Below, in pieces: positions 8,051-16,051 of a DNA stretch of 52,253 nucleotides. Position 1 is the first letter of the stretch. Each line of letters starts with the position of its first letter. Made by a program: the position numbers and the translations under genes. Location of the stretch: positions 1 to 52,253 of the forward strand of contig NZ_JAGGPU010000019.1 of the NCBI RefSeq assembly GCF_018613605.1. The letters run 5' to 3'. Below the pieces are notes generated by a model. It saw nothing but the letters and a program-made list of their open reading frames with translations. It made no database searches and was not told the origin of the DNA. The DNA comes from Pedobacter sp. ISL-64 (GTDB lineage Bacteria > Bacteroidota > Bacteroidia > Sphingobacteriales > Sphingobacteriaceae).

Positions 8051-8070
8051 TTTATAAAGATTAAAAACAG

Positions 8071-8106
8071 TTTCATCCCTACAATCCCCCTTTTCGTGTA
8101 TCTTTT
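8071..8106 (+). promoter_or_regulatory. Promoter-like motif of the exporter operon
   Basis: TTTC (8071-8074), 21 nt, then GTGTATCTTTT (8096-8106). This is the same layout as at 6559 and, on the other strand, 4955. It lies about 50 nt before ATG 8155. A TTG at 8110 that could extend the HlyD reading frame falls immediately after this element and is unlikely to be the start. Confidence 0.5.
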
Positions 8107-8154
8107 TTCTTGTATAATTTAATAATTACAAACTTGGCCTTAACCAGCCAATTG

Positions 8155-9321
8155 ATGATTATGCCTTTTATAGAAGACGCCAATTTTGAAGATAATTCCA
8201 TCATTTTTTTACACCATACCAAGGTACGGACACAAATTATTTATTCTGCCACCATACTATTCATTATTGCGGCTTTAGCTGCCCTACCTTTTATTTATAC
8301 AACAGTAAGCGTTAAGGGGAATGGTTCTTTGCAGAGTAATATCGAAAGAACAGAACTGCTGGCACCTGTGGCTGGGAAAATTACCCTGATTAATTTAACC
8401 GATAACAAAAAAATAAAAAAAGGACAACTCCTTTTAAATATAGACCCTACTATACCTGCAACACAAAATTTGATTTTGAATAATCGTTCTGGTGAATTAA
8501 AAAATTTATTAAATGATGCGCTCCTCGTTTTAAAACTGGTCGACTTAAGCAATGCAGTGACACCTGCATTGCAAACCGGCCTGTACGCGGCAAGCTGGCA
8601 ACAATACGCGGAGCAGATTCAGAATGCACTAAACGCACGCGAACAGGCATACAAAATTTATAAAAGGTATGAAACATTGTATACCAAAAAGGTTGTTACC
8701 GAAGCAGAGTATGAGCAATATAAGTTTAATTACGATCAGGCGCTTTCTGATTATAATTTAGTGGCTAAAAAGTACAAAACACAGTGGCAAACAGAATCTA
8801 ATCAATATAGAAAAGAATTAAAAGATCTCGATAGTCAGAAAATCCAGCTAACCGAGCAGGAGAAATTATATCATTTAACCGCAGGGGTATCCGGAACGGT
8901 GCAAAATCTATCAGGTTTACAATTGGGTTCGTTCATTACCGCCAATCAGAAAATTGGTGAGATATCGCCTGATAGTGCTTTGCTGGCCATCTGTTATATT
9001 AAACCTGCTGATATCGGTTTAATTAAAGCTGGCCAAACCGTCAGGTTTCAGGTCGATGCTTTTAACTATAACCAATGGGGTTTGCTTGCTGGTGTAGTAG
9101 CCGACATTTCTGACGATATTATATTGATTAACCAAAGCCCTTATTTTAAAGTGAAGTGTAAATTAGACCGGGATTATTTAAAGTTAAAAAACGGTTATAG
9201 AGGACAAGTAAAGAAGGGGATGACCTTTAACGCACACTTTACTATTGCAAAACGAAACTTGTATCAATTGCTTTATGATAAAGTTGACGATTGGTTAAAT
9301 CCAAACGGAGTTAAAAGCTAA
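8155..9321 (+). CDS. HlyD-type membrane-fusion protein for peptide export
   Basis: A 388-aa periplasmic adaptor that links an inner-membrane ABC exporter to the outer membrane. It has a short cytoplasmic start, one transmembrane helix (about 32-50), a first lipoyl half (LLAPVAGKITLI), a long alpha-helical hairpin and a second lipoyl/barrel half (TAGVSGTVQNLSG). The start was set at ATG 8155, with ATG 8161 as an alternative. A frame extension to TTG 8110 is rejected because it falls at the promoter. It lies 64 nt before the C39 transporter gene, its expected partner. Confidence 0.92.
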   Translation: MIMPFIEDANFEDNSIIFLHHTKVRTQIIYSATILFIIAALAALPFIYTTVSVKGNGSLQSNIERTELLAPVAGKITLINLTDNKKIKKGQLLLNIDPTIPATQNLILNNRSGELKNLLNDALLVLKLVDLSNAVTPALQTGLYAASWQQYAEQIQNALNAREQAYKIYKRYETLYTKKVVTEAEYEQYKFNYDQALSDYNLVAKKYKTQWQTESNQYRKELKDLDSQKIQLTEQEKLYHLTAGVSGTVQNLSGLQLGSFITANQKIGEISPDSALLAICYIKPADIGLIKAGQTVRFQVDAFNYNQWGLLAGVVADISDDIILINQSPYFKVKCKLDRDYLKLKNGYRGQVKKGMTFNAHFTIAKRNLYQLLYDKVDDWLNPNGVKS

Positions 9322-9340
9322 AAGACCAAAGCAGAAAATT

Positions 9341-9380
9341 TTCAAATCTCACATCACCAGTCTCAAATCTCACATCTCCC
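9341..9380 (+). repeat. Short ATCTCA-type repeat
   Basis: TCAAATCTCACATC occurs twice (9342 and 9363) in the gap between the HlyD and transporter genes. Similar ATCTCA/TGAGAT runs lie at 29199-29331. Confidence 0.6.
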
Positions 9381-9385
9381 TTCTA

Positions 9386-11587
9386 ATGTCTACACTAATA
9401 AAACAACGCGATATTACCGATTGTGGCGCCGCTTGTTTGGCATCTATAGCTGCATTTTATAAATTAAAGATGCCCGTTGCGCGCATCCGCCAATTGGCCA
9501 GCACCGATCAAAAAGGAACCAATGTTTTAGGTTTGATAGAGGCTGCAAATAAACTGGGTTTTGAAGCAAAAGGCGTAAAGGGCAGTTTAGATAGTCTTTC
9601 TAAAATTCCATTGCCAGCCATTGCGCATGTGGTGGTAAGGAAGCAATTGCAGCATTATGTAGTTATTTATAAAGTAACCGATAAATACATTGAAGTAATG
9701 GACCCGGGCGATGGGAAAAAACACCGTAAAACTTTTGATGGATTTACAAGCGAATGGACAGGCGTACTGGTTCTGTTGTTACCTGATGAGGGTTTTAAGC
9801 AAGGCAATGAAAAGATTGATACCAGAAGCCGTTTTTGGAACCTGATTAAACCGCATAAAAGTATTGTAACGCAGGCACTTTTTGGTGCTTTGATTTATAC
9901 CATTCTTGGACTATCTACCTCAGTTTTTGTTCAAAAAATAACCGACCATGTTCTGGTAGAAGGTAATCGGAACCTGCTTAATTTAATGAGCTTAATGATG
10001 GTGGCAATTTTAGCGCTGCAATTATTTATTGGAACGGCTAAAACTATTTTTACGATCCGCACGGGCCAGCAGATAGATGCCCGATTGATATTGGGCTACT
10101 ACAAACACCTCTTAAAACTGCCTCAGCAGTTTTTCGATACCATGCGGGTGGGCGAAATTATCTCAAGGGTAAACGATGCCGTTAAAATAAGGGCTTTTAT
10201 CAACGATGTTTCCATTAACCTTGTTGTAAACGGCTTTATTGTTGTATTCTCTTTTATTTTAATGTTCAGTTACTATTGGAAACTCGCTTTAATGATGTTG
10301 GCTGTAATTCCATTGTATTTATTGATTTATTTCATCAGCAATAAACTGAACAAGAAAATGCAGCGCAAGTTGATGGAGGAATCGGCCGAGTTGGAATCGC
10401 AATTGGTGGAGGGCTTAAATAATGTAGCCACAATTAAAAGATTTGGCCTTGAAAGGTTTACCAACGAAAAAACAGAAGCTCATTTTATTGGCCTGCTCAG
10501 AACAATTTATAAATCAGGATTAAACTCTGTTTTCTCTGGAACATCAACTGAGGTTATTGCCCGTATGCTCACTATCATCTTGCTTTGGGTGGGTGCAGGT
10601 TATGTTTTAGATGGCGAAATTACCCCTGGGGAATTGTTTTCTTTCTATACCCTTATTGGTTATTTTACTGGTCCTGCTACTTCCTTAATTGGAGCAAATA
10701 AATCTATCCAGGATGCAATGATCGCCTCCGATCGTTTATTCGAAATTATGGACCTGGAGATTGAACAAAATTCATCGAGCATTTTCCTTACGAAAGAATT
10801 AATGGGCGATATCAGGTTTGAACATGTAGCCTTTAGATATGGCAGTCGTGTAAATGTGTTTGATGATTTAAACCTAAAAATTAAGGCTGGAAGTTTTACC
10901 GCAATTGTAGGAGAGAGCGGATCTGGGAAGTCTACCTTAATGTCATTACTTCAAAATATTTATCCCATACAATCGGGCAATATTTTTATTGGTAATCATG
11001 CGCTTAAGTATTTGAACAATGCCTCTTTAAGAAATTTACTAAGCGTTGTGCCGCAAAAAATTGACCTTTTTGCAGGAAATGTAATCGAAAATATTGCCAT
11101 TGGCGATTATGAGCCAAATATGCAACAGATTATTAGTATTTGTACACAACTAGGGATTATCGATTTTATTGAAGCTCTGCCAGAAGGTTTTCAGACATAT
11201 TTAGGAGAAAACGGAGCCTCTTTATCAGGCGGACAGAAACAAAGGATTGCAATAGCAAGGGCACTGTACCGTAATCCTGAAATTTTAATTCTGGATGAAG
11301 CCACTTCCTCTCTAGATTCGGCTTCGGAGCAGTATGTGCAGCGAACAATAGACTTGTTGAGAATGCAAAAGAAAACAATCATCATCATTGCGCATCGGTT
11401 ACCTACGATTAGAAAAGCTGATCAGATTATTGTATTAGATAAAGGAAAGGTTGTAGAAGAGGGGAGCCATACTGAAATGATGATTGCAAATGGCCATTAC
11501 GCCAATTTATGGAAACAGCAATTTGGTGATGAGGACCTAACAAGTTTAATAACCCCCTCACTTGAATTTGTAAGAGATAGCATTTAA
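9386..11587 (+). CDS. Peptidase-containing ABC transporter (C39, PCAT/bacteriocin exporter)
   Basis: A 733-aa protein that cleaves GG leaders and exports the mature peptide. The N-terminal C39 peptidase has DCGAAC with catalytic Cys13, His90 (QHYVV) and Asp106 (DPGDG). A six-helix ABC membrane domain follows (about 160-440). The nucleotide-binding domain has Walker A GESGSGKSTL (from about 508), signature LSGGQ (about 613-617), Walker B ILILDEATSS (about 632) and the H-loop AHRLPT. All catalytic parts are intact. With the HlyD protein it forms a type I secretion-like export system for the four to five GG-leader peptides nearby. The regulator gene follows after 17 nt. Confidence 0.97.
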   Translation: MSTLIKQRDITDCGAACLASIAAFYKLKMPVARIRQLASTDQKGTNVLGLIEAANKLGFEAKGVKGSLDSLSKIPLPAIAHVVVRKQLQHYVVIYKVTDKYIEVMDPGDGKKHRKTFDGFTSEWTGVLVLLLPDEGFKQGNEKIDTRSRFWNLIKPHKSIVTQALFGALIYTILGLSTSVFVQKITDHVLVEGNRNLLNLMSLMMVAILALQLFIGTAKTIFTIRTGQQIDARLILGYYKHLLKLPQQFFDTMRVGEIISRVNDAVKIRAFINDVSINLVVNGFIVVFSFILMFSYYWKLALMMLAVIPLYLLIYFISNKLNKKMQRKLMEESAELESQLVEGLNNVATIKRFGLERFTNEKTEAHFIGLLRTIYKSGLNSVFSGTSTEVIARMLTIILLWVGAGYVLDGEITPGELFSFYTLIGYFTGPATSLIGANKSIQDAMIASDRLFEIMDLEIEQNSSSIFLTKELMGDIRFEHVAFRYGSRVNVFDDLNLKIKAGSFTAIVGESGSGKSTLMSLLQNIYPIQSGNIFIGNHALKYLNNASLRNLLSVVPQKIDLFAGNVIENIAIGDYEPNMQQIISICTQLGIIDFIEALPEGFQTYLGENGASLSGGQKQRIAIARALYRNPEILILDEATSSLDSASEQYVQRTIDLLRMQKKTIIIIAHRLPTIRKADQIIVLDKGKVVEEGSHTEMMIANGHYANLWKQQFGDEDLTSLITPSLEFVRDSI

Positions 11588-11604
11588 TTATCCAAAGTCT
11601 TATT

Positions 11605-11913
11605 ATGAAACTATTAGAATACATCGATCGCATTAAAATCATCCATAAACTGATAAAAGAAAGTCGTACAGGTGCTCCTGAAAATTTAGCAAGAAGGTTA
11701 TCAATTTCAACCTCGAGACTATACGTGGTGTTAGATGAGTTGAAACTAATGGGGGCTCCAATAGAATACTCGCGACAGTTACAAACATATTATTATACCC
11801 AAGCATTTGAAGTAAATATTAGAGCCGATTTTACGGTTTTGAAACCACAGGAGTTAATGAATATAAATGCTGGGGTTTTTTATCAGCAAAATTATCCACT
11901 CCTTTTTTTGTAG
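11605..11913 (+). CDS. Small helix-turn-helix protein, putative island regulator
   Basis: A 102-aa protein with an N-terminal winged-helix/HTH-like region (about 5-60, including ARRLSISTSRLYVVLDELK) and a short C-terminal part ending in hydrophobic residues. It lies 17 nt after the exporter gene, so it is probably co-transcribed with it. It may regulate the peptide genes at 12003 and 12243 just downstream, but no operator can be assigned. Its 3' end overlaps a T-rich stretch that may belong to the next promoter. Confidence 0.7.
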   Translation: MKLLEYIDRIKIIHKLIKESRTGAPENLARRLSISTSRLYVVLDELKLMGAPIEYSRQLQTYYYTQAFEVNIRADFTVLKPQELMNINAGVFYQQNYPLLFL

Positions 11914-11955
11914 AGTGGGCAAAAGTAATTTAGTAGTGTTGCAACAAAAGGCGTA

Positions 11956-11980
11956 AACCGAAAAGCCTTTAAAGAGTAGG
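11956..11980 (+). promoter_or_regulatory. Conserved 5'-leader block of GG peptides (second copy)
   Basis: GAAAAGCCTTTAAAGAGTAG matches the block at 6651-6676 with one or two changes and ends 22 nt before the GTG start at 12003. A possible promoter (TTTG ending 11910, then TAGTGTTG from 11934) lies upstream. Confidence 0.5.
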
Positions 11981-12002
11981 TGAATTAAATAAAATCTAAA
12001 TT

Positions 12003-12182
12003 GTGAAAAAATTAAATCTAGAGCATTTCAATGTTCAGGAGATGAGCCTCTCAGAAATATCTCTTGTTGAAGGAGGTAGCTGGATTGGCAGGGCGTGGAA
12101 TTCGATAAAAGAATTTGTTTTGGATGTAGTGCACGAAATTGTTACCGATGTGGTAGGTACTGATCCCACCTCAAACCTTTAA
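12003..12182 (+). CDS. Double-glycine leader peptide, SW-type A
   Basis: A 59-aa precursor read directly from the sequence, starting at GTG. The leader (KKLNLEHFNVQEMSLSEIS) matches the leader at 6700 residue by residue over its first part, which supports this start. It ends LVEGG (21-25). The 34-residue mature part begins SWIGRAWNSIKEF and is an acidic amphipathic helix. The peptide encoded 60 nt downstream begins SWFSRAF, so the two look like a matched pair of the two-peptide bacteriocin kind. Confidence 0.75.
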   Translation: MKKLNLEHFNVQEMSLSEISLVEGGSWIGRAWNSIKEFVLDVVHEIVTDVVGTDPTSNL

Positions 12183-12242
12183 ATAACTAAAATAAACCCG
12201 ATGGCCTAAATGGCATGCCTAAAACCAATTAAAAATTACAAT

Positions 12243-12425
12243 ATGAAAAATCTAAAAAAATATGAGGTTGAAGAATTATCTTTAACAGAAATGAAATCAA
12301 TTGATGGTGGAAGCTGGTTTAGCAGAGCATTCGAAGCAGTTGGTAATGCTTTGGATGATGCTTATCATTGGTTACAGGATAATATTGGCCTTACTTTGGG
12401 CTCAGACGGAGCACATGGAAAATAA
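12243..12425 (+). CDS. Double-glycine leader peptide, SW-type B
   Basis: A 60-aa precursor. The leader ends LSLTEMKSIDGG (about 12-23). The 37-residue mature part begins SWFSRAFEAVGNALDD and continues as an amphipathic helix ending in a Gly-rich tail. It pairs in sequence with the peptide at 12003. The start at ATG 12243 is preferred over an in-frame ATG at 12210 because the leader then has the usual KNLKKYEVEEL start. A terminator follows directly. Confidence 0.82.
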   Translation: MKNLKKYEVEELSLTEMKSIDGGSWFSRAFEAVGNALDDAYHWLQDNIGLTLGSDGAHGK

Positions 12426-12433
12426 TTAAGCGA

Positions 12434-12462
12434 AAAGAGCAGGTATTTGCCCTGCTCTTTTT
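12434..12462 (+). terminator. Rho-independent terminator
   Basis: AAAGAGCAGG (12434-12443) pairs with CCTGCTCTTT (12451-12460) across a 7-nt loop and leads into T's. It ends the SW-type peptide transcript. Confidence 0.82.
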
Positions 12463-12484
12463 ATTCCCTCTTACAAACCATCTT

Positions 12485-13576
12485 ATGTTTAACTATATAT
12501 GTAACGCTAAAAATGTTTTTTTAGCGACTTTGTTTTTTATATTCTCTGGTAATGTTGATGCGCAAACATTTTACCTTACTGGACATGTTTTTGATGGTAA
12601 AGAACCTTTAATAGGCGCCTCAATAATAATTTCCAGCAAACATGTTGGCAATAGTGATGCATCTGGTTATTTTGAAACCAGTGCAAAATTGGGTGATACG
12701 TTGAAGGTAACCTTTCCTTTTTATGAAGTTTCTATTCTTGTTTTGACTGATTCACTTGCGAAAAATATAAACTTAGCAGCAAAGACATTTCAGTTAAATG
12801 ATGTTCAAATAAATTTTAACAAAAGAAAAACAATTGATTCATTATTGAATGCATCTTTTCTACAATTAAATCCAAATGCTTTTAACGCGAAGATTTTTTT
12901 GAGGCAGTCTGTTGTTCGAAATAACGAAAATGTTATCTTGTTAAATGAAGGATTATTAAACCTGAATTGTCCTGATTTAAAAGATCTTATTGTCGCTGGT
13001 AGCAGTAAAAAAGTAAAATTAAATGTCGATTACTCTTGTAATCCGATTAACTCAAATAGCCGTCCGAAGGTAACTTACGGGAGTAATCCTCAAATTAAAT
13101 TACGTTTGGGATTATTGCCTAATCATTTCCACGAACTCCTAAAACTCAATATTACAGAAGAAAGTATTCAATCTGATAGCCTTAATACGATTATTAAGGT
13201 TAAAGGGAATCTTTCTCTTAATGAAAAGCTTGTGGTTTCTTACCTATGGATTTTAGATAAGAAGACTAATTCATTGAAACAAGCTCAGTACTATGAACAA
13301 TATGTAAATAAAAAACATTATTTGTTTTACGATTATTCTTACCGGAACAATGAACTCTTTTCTGGGTCTATAAGTGCTAAACAAGTTATTGGCAGAAATT
13401 CTTATTCAACAAACGATGAAATATTCCTGTTCCGCCACATAGGTGATGAGACAAATAAATGGAATTTTGATGCCAATAAGTGTGGGTTAGAAAAGTACCT
13501 CGAACAAACAGGGAATTGTGATGAATTGAGTGAATTTAAAATTAAGCACGAAATATCGGCACATAGCTTTTTTTAG
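12485..13576 (+). CDS. Secreted protein with carboxypeptidase-regulatory-like domain
   Basis: A 363-aa exported protein with a signal peptide (cleavage near DA-QTF, about 26). A carboxypeptidase D regulatory-like beta-sandwich follows (about 30-105, with LTGHVFDGKEPLIGASI and SDASGYFE). The rest is unassigned. It shares layout and some motifs (RQ.V, EGLxNL) with the protein at 20742-21899, so they are distant paralogues. It starts 23 nt after the terminator of the peptide operon, so a link to the peptides is uncertain. This domain is common in Bacteroidota envelope proteins, and no enzymatic motif is visible. Confidence 0.75.
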   Translation: MFNYICNAKNVFLATLFFIFSGNVDAQTFYLTGHVFDGKEPLIGASIIISSKHVGNSDASGYFETSAKLGDTLKVTFPFYEVSILVLTDSLAKNINLAAKTFQLNDVQINFNKRKTIDSLLNASFLQLNPNAFNAKIFLRQSVVRNNENVILLNEGLLNLNCPDLKDLIVAGSSKKVKLNVDYSCNPINSNSRPKVTYGSNPQIKLRLGLLPNHFHELLKLNITEESIQSDSLNTIIKVKGNLSLNEKLVVSYLWILDKKTNSLKQAQYYEQYVNKKHYLFYDYSYRNNELFSGSISAKQVIGRNSYSTNDEIFLFRHIGDETNKWNFDANKCGLEKYLEQTGNCDELSEFKIKHEISAHSFF

Positions 13577-13615
13577 TCTTGCAGATCTTTTTATCCATTC
13601 ATTAAAGCGATATAA

Positions 13616-14083
13616 TCAATTATAAGCCAAAGCCAAATATCGTCCGTGGTGGCTTACACAACCTGGTTTAGTGCATTTATAATCACTTGGATGATTTGGT
13701 GATTCGTAAATGGTTACCATAATTTCTTCTAGCGCACTACAAACAGGGGCAGCAATGGTATGAATATATTGTAGCTGTATATCACTTTTAGTGAAATATG
13801 TATTGTTGTCAATACTTACTATGCCTTTTATCTGATCGATGTTTGGATAAATAGTGCAATTTAAACTTTTAGGGGCGAAATTTCTGATTCCGGTTTTACG
13901 GTTATAAATTTTATAAGCCGATTCTTTCATGCTCCATAACAGCCATACCATTTCATCAGGTCTTTTTGCTGATGAAATCAGTAACTGTTCTTCGGTGGTG
14001 AAAATTTTATCGAGATAATTTTTACGCCTCCAGTTACTTTGGATTTTAGCCAGATCCAGATCAACGATATCGTTACCCAGCAT
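13616..14083 (-). CDS. 4'-phosphopantetheinyl transferase
   Basis: A 155-aa protein of the Sfp/AcpS superfamily that transfers phosphopantetheine from CoA to a serine on a carrier protein. The Mg-binding motif GNDIVDLD is at residues 3-10 and WSMKESAYK is near 50-58. It is the last gene of the type III polyketide operon and overlaps the acyl carrier protein gene by 11 nt, so that carrier is its likely substrate. Confidence 0.9.
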   Translation of the reverse strand: MLGNDIVDLDLAKIQSNWRRKNYLDKIFTTEEQLLISSAKRPDEMVWLLWSMKESAYKIYNRKTGIRNFAPKSLNCTIYPNIDQIKGIVSIDNNTYFTKSDIQLQYIHTIAAPVCSALEEIMVTIYESPNHPSDYKCTKPGCVSHHGRYLALAYN

Positions 14084-14333
14084 GCGCTTCCAGTTTTTGA
14101 GTTATAATTTCTGTGGTCGCTTTTACTGTAAGCATTTTAGCCATCGAATCGTTGTCTATTTCGATGTTGAATTTCTCTTCAATATCTAAAACAATATCAA
14201 CCAGGTTGGCCGAATTTATTTTTAAATCGTTTATAAAATCGGTGTTTTCGTCAATATGTGCCAATGCTGATACCTCCTCGCTATAAGGTTCAACTATTGT
14301 TTTTAAGGCTTCAATGATCTCTTCTTTATTCAT
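14073..14333 (-). CDS. Acyl carrier protein
   Basis: An 86-aa carrier protein. The attachment serine is at about 41 in LKINSANLVDIVLDIEE, where the usual DSL is NSA. The start ATG at 14333 gives a standard ACP length. A longer frame to 14381 would run back into the ketosynthase gene and is not needed. It overlaps the ketosynthase gene by 8 nt and the transferase gene by 11 nt. It probably holds the acyl chain built for the type III polyketide synthase. Confidence 0.9.
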   Translation of the reverse strand: MNKEEIIEALKTIVEPYSEEVSALAHIDENTDFINDLKINSANLVDIVLDIEEKFNIEIDNDSMAKMLTVKATTEIITQKLEAHAG

Positions 14334-15603
14334 GGGTATATTTTTTAAAAATAATGCAGACGTTAATATCACCAAAACCAAAACTGGCTTTAGCTAAGAT
14401 ATTAATTGGTTGTTGAATTAAAGTTTGCGGAATGCATTTCGCATCAATTAAAGCGGTAATCTCAGGGCTTAGGTCTTCGCAATTAATATTGGGAAAAATA
14501 AATCCTTCTGAAAGCTCAAGCATCGAGGCCACGCATTCTATACTCCCTGATGCAGCAATACAATGGCCAATCATACCTTTTATAGAATTTATGTACGGAA
14601 AATCATCAGCAGGTAGTTCTAGTGCTGCTTTCCAGTTTTCTATTTCCAGAGCATCTTTGGTTGTCGCGGTAAGATGGCCATTAATCACATCGATTTCCTG
14701 GGCTTCAATACCCGCATTTTTTAATGCTGTTTGGATACATCGCTGTACAGCGGTAGGATTTGGTGCAGTCATAGTACCTAAGCCCCGCTGACCGCCAGAA
14801 TTGATGTGACCGCCGAGCACTTCGCCATATATTTTGGCTTTTCTAGCCACTGCACTTTCGAGCGATTCTAATAACAAAGCACCCGCGCCGCTTCCAGGTA
14901 CAAAGCCACTTGCCGTTTCACTCATAGGGCGGCTACCTTTTTCCGGTTCATCATTGTGTTTAAAGGTGCAAACTTTCATGGCATCAAAACCGCCCCAAAT
15001 GTAAGGGCCGCTATCGCTTGTACTTCCTGCTAGCATTCTTGTAGCCTGACCTGCTTTAATCCTTTCGTAAGCCAGCAATATGCTTTCTGCTCCTGTTGCA
15101 CAGGCAGATGAATTGGTGCTTACCTGATTTCCCAAGCCGAGCTTGCCACTGATAAATGCACTTACGCCGCTGGCCATGGTTTGTATCACTACAGAGCTTC
15201 CTAATTTTTTGATTTCAAGCGCATCTATTTTATTAATTGCCCATCTAAATTTATCTATACCAGAAGTGCCTGCTCCGAAAATAGTACCGCTGTCCCAGTC
15301 GGGCTCTTCATTATTTTCGATGGTTAAGCCCGCATCTTTCCAGGCATCCAATCCAGCAATAACACCATATATAATTCCTGTACTGTTTAGGTTTCGTAAT
15401 TCAAGCGGTGTAAAATATTGGCTGATCTGCTCTTCGCTAAGTACTGGCTTGCCTGCTATCTGACAAGAGAAGTTTAAGGCTTCCAGATCGGGCTGATGGC
15501 GGATGCCTGAAAGCCCTTTTTTTATGGCATCCGAAAACTCATCAATGGTAGCGCCATTGGGTGCGCATACGCCTAAACCGGTAATTACTACTCTGTTACC
15601 CAT
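14326..15603 (-). CDS. Beta-ketoacyl-ACP synthase (KS, FabF-like)
   Basis: A 425-aa condensing enzyme of the KAS I/II type. Active-site Cys is at about 168 (NSSACATGAES), first His at about 310 (NGHLTATTKDA, in place of the usual HGTGTxxND), Lys at about 342 and second His at about 347 (KGMIGHCIAASG). It elongates acyl chains on the adjacent carrier protein. The 8-nt overlaps with both neighbours show tight coupling. Being in a secondary-metabolite operon rather than the fab locus, it is probably dedicated to this pathway. Confidence 0.93.
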   Translation of the reverse strand: MGNRVVITGLGVCAPNGATIDEFSDAIKKGLSGIRHQPDLEALNFSCQIAGKPVLSEEQISQYFTPLELRNLNSTGIIYGVIAGLDAWKDAGLTIENNEEPDWDSGTIFGAGTSGIDKFRWAINKIDALEIKKLGSSVVIQTMASGVSAFISGKLGLGNQVSTNSSACATGAESILLAYERIKAGQATRMLAGSTSDSGPYIWGGFDAMKVCTFKHNDEPEKGSRPMSETASGFVPGSGAGALLLESLESAVARKAKIYGEVLGGHINSGGQRGLGTMTAPNPTAVQRCIQTALKNAGIEAQEIDVINGHLTATTKDALEIENWKAALELPADDFPYINSIKGMIGHCIAASGSIECVASMLELSEGFIFPNINCEDLSPEITALIDAKCIPQTLIQQPINILAKASFGFGDINVCIIFKKYTHE

Positions 15604-16033
15604 TTTTTTTTGATATTAACATGCCCGAAATGCTGCCTTTGCAAATCATTTCGCCTGCTGCATTTTCCATTTTTACTTTGCAACTCAGTTTATTAAACCT
15701 AAAATACACTTTCTCACTGGTTACTGTAACCTGTTCACCAGGATAAACCGGTTTTAAAAAGTCAATAGCGTTTGAGGTCATGGCGATGGATATATTTTGA
15801 TCAATATCTTTTAACAGGTAAATGCCTAAACAGACCAATCCAATCTGTGCCATGGTTTCAGTGAGGATCACCGCGGGCGTTACCGGACGGTCTTTAAAAT
15901 GACCCTCGTAAAATGGAAGGTTTTCAGGATAGGTATATGTCCCGATTACGCCGTTTTCGTCAACATGCAGCAACTCATCAACAAATAGAAAAGATTTGCC
16001 GTAAGGGAGTTTAGCTAGGATCTCTTTTTTCAT
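15596..16033 (-). CDS. Hotdog-fold 3-hydroxyacyl-ACP dehydratase-like protein
   Basis: A 145-aa single-hotdog protein of the FabZ/FabA type. It has the signature FYEGHFKDRPVTPAVILTET at about 41-60, with the catalytic His in GHF and the acidic residue in LTET. It would remove water during chain elongation with the adjacent ketosynthase and carrier. No ketoreductase or enoyl reductase is present in the operon, so those steps may be borrowed from general fatty acid synthesis. Confidence 0.88.
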   Translation of the reverse strand: MKKEILAKLPYGKSFLFVDELLHVDENGVIGTYTYPENLPFYEGHFKDRPVTPAVILTETMAQIGLVCLGIYLLKDIDQNISIAMTSNAIDFLKPVYPGEQVTVTSEKVYFRFNKLSCKVKMENAAGEMICKGSISGMLISKKNG

Positions 16034-16051
16034 TAGTGATTAGTTGAATGA

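Noticed and set aside
8110..8154. Upstream extension of the HlyD protein to a TTG start
   Set aside because: The TTG falls right after a promoter-like element and the added residues are not needed for the family N-terminus.
12210..12242. Longer start for the second SW-type peptide
   Set aside because: The extra residues do not resemble GG leaders, while the ATG at 12243 gives the usual leader.
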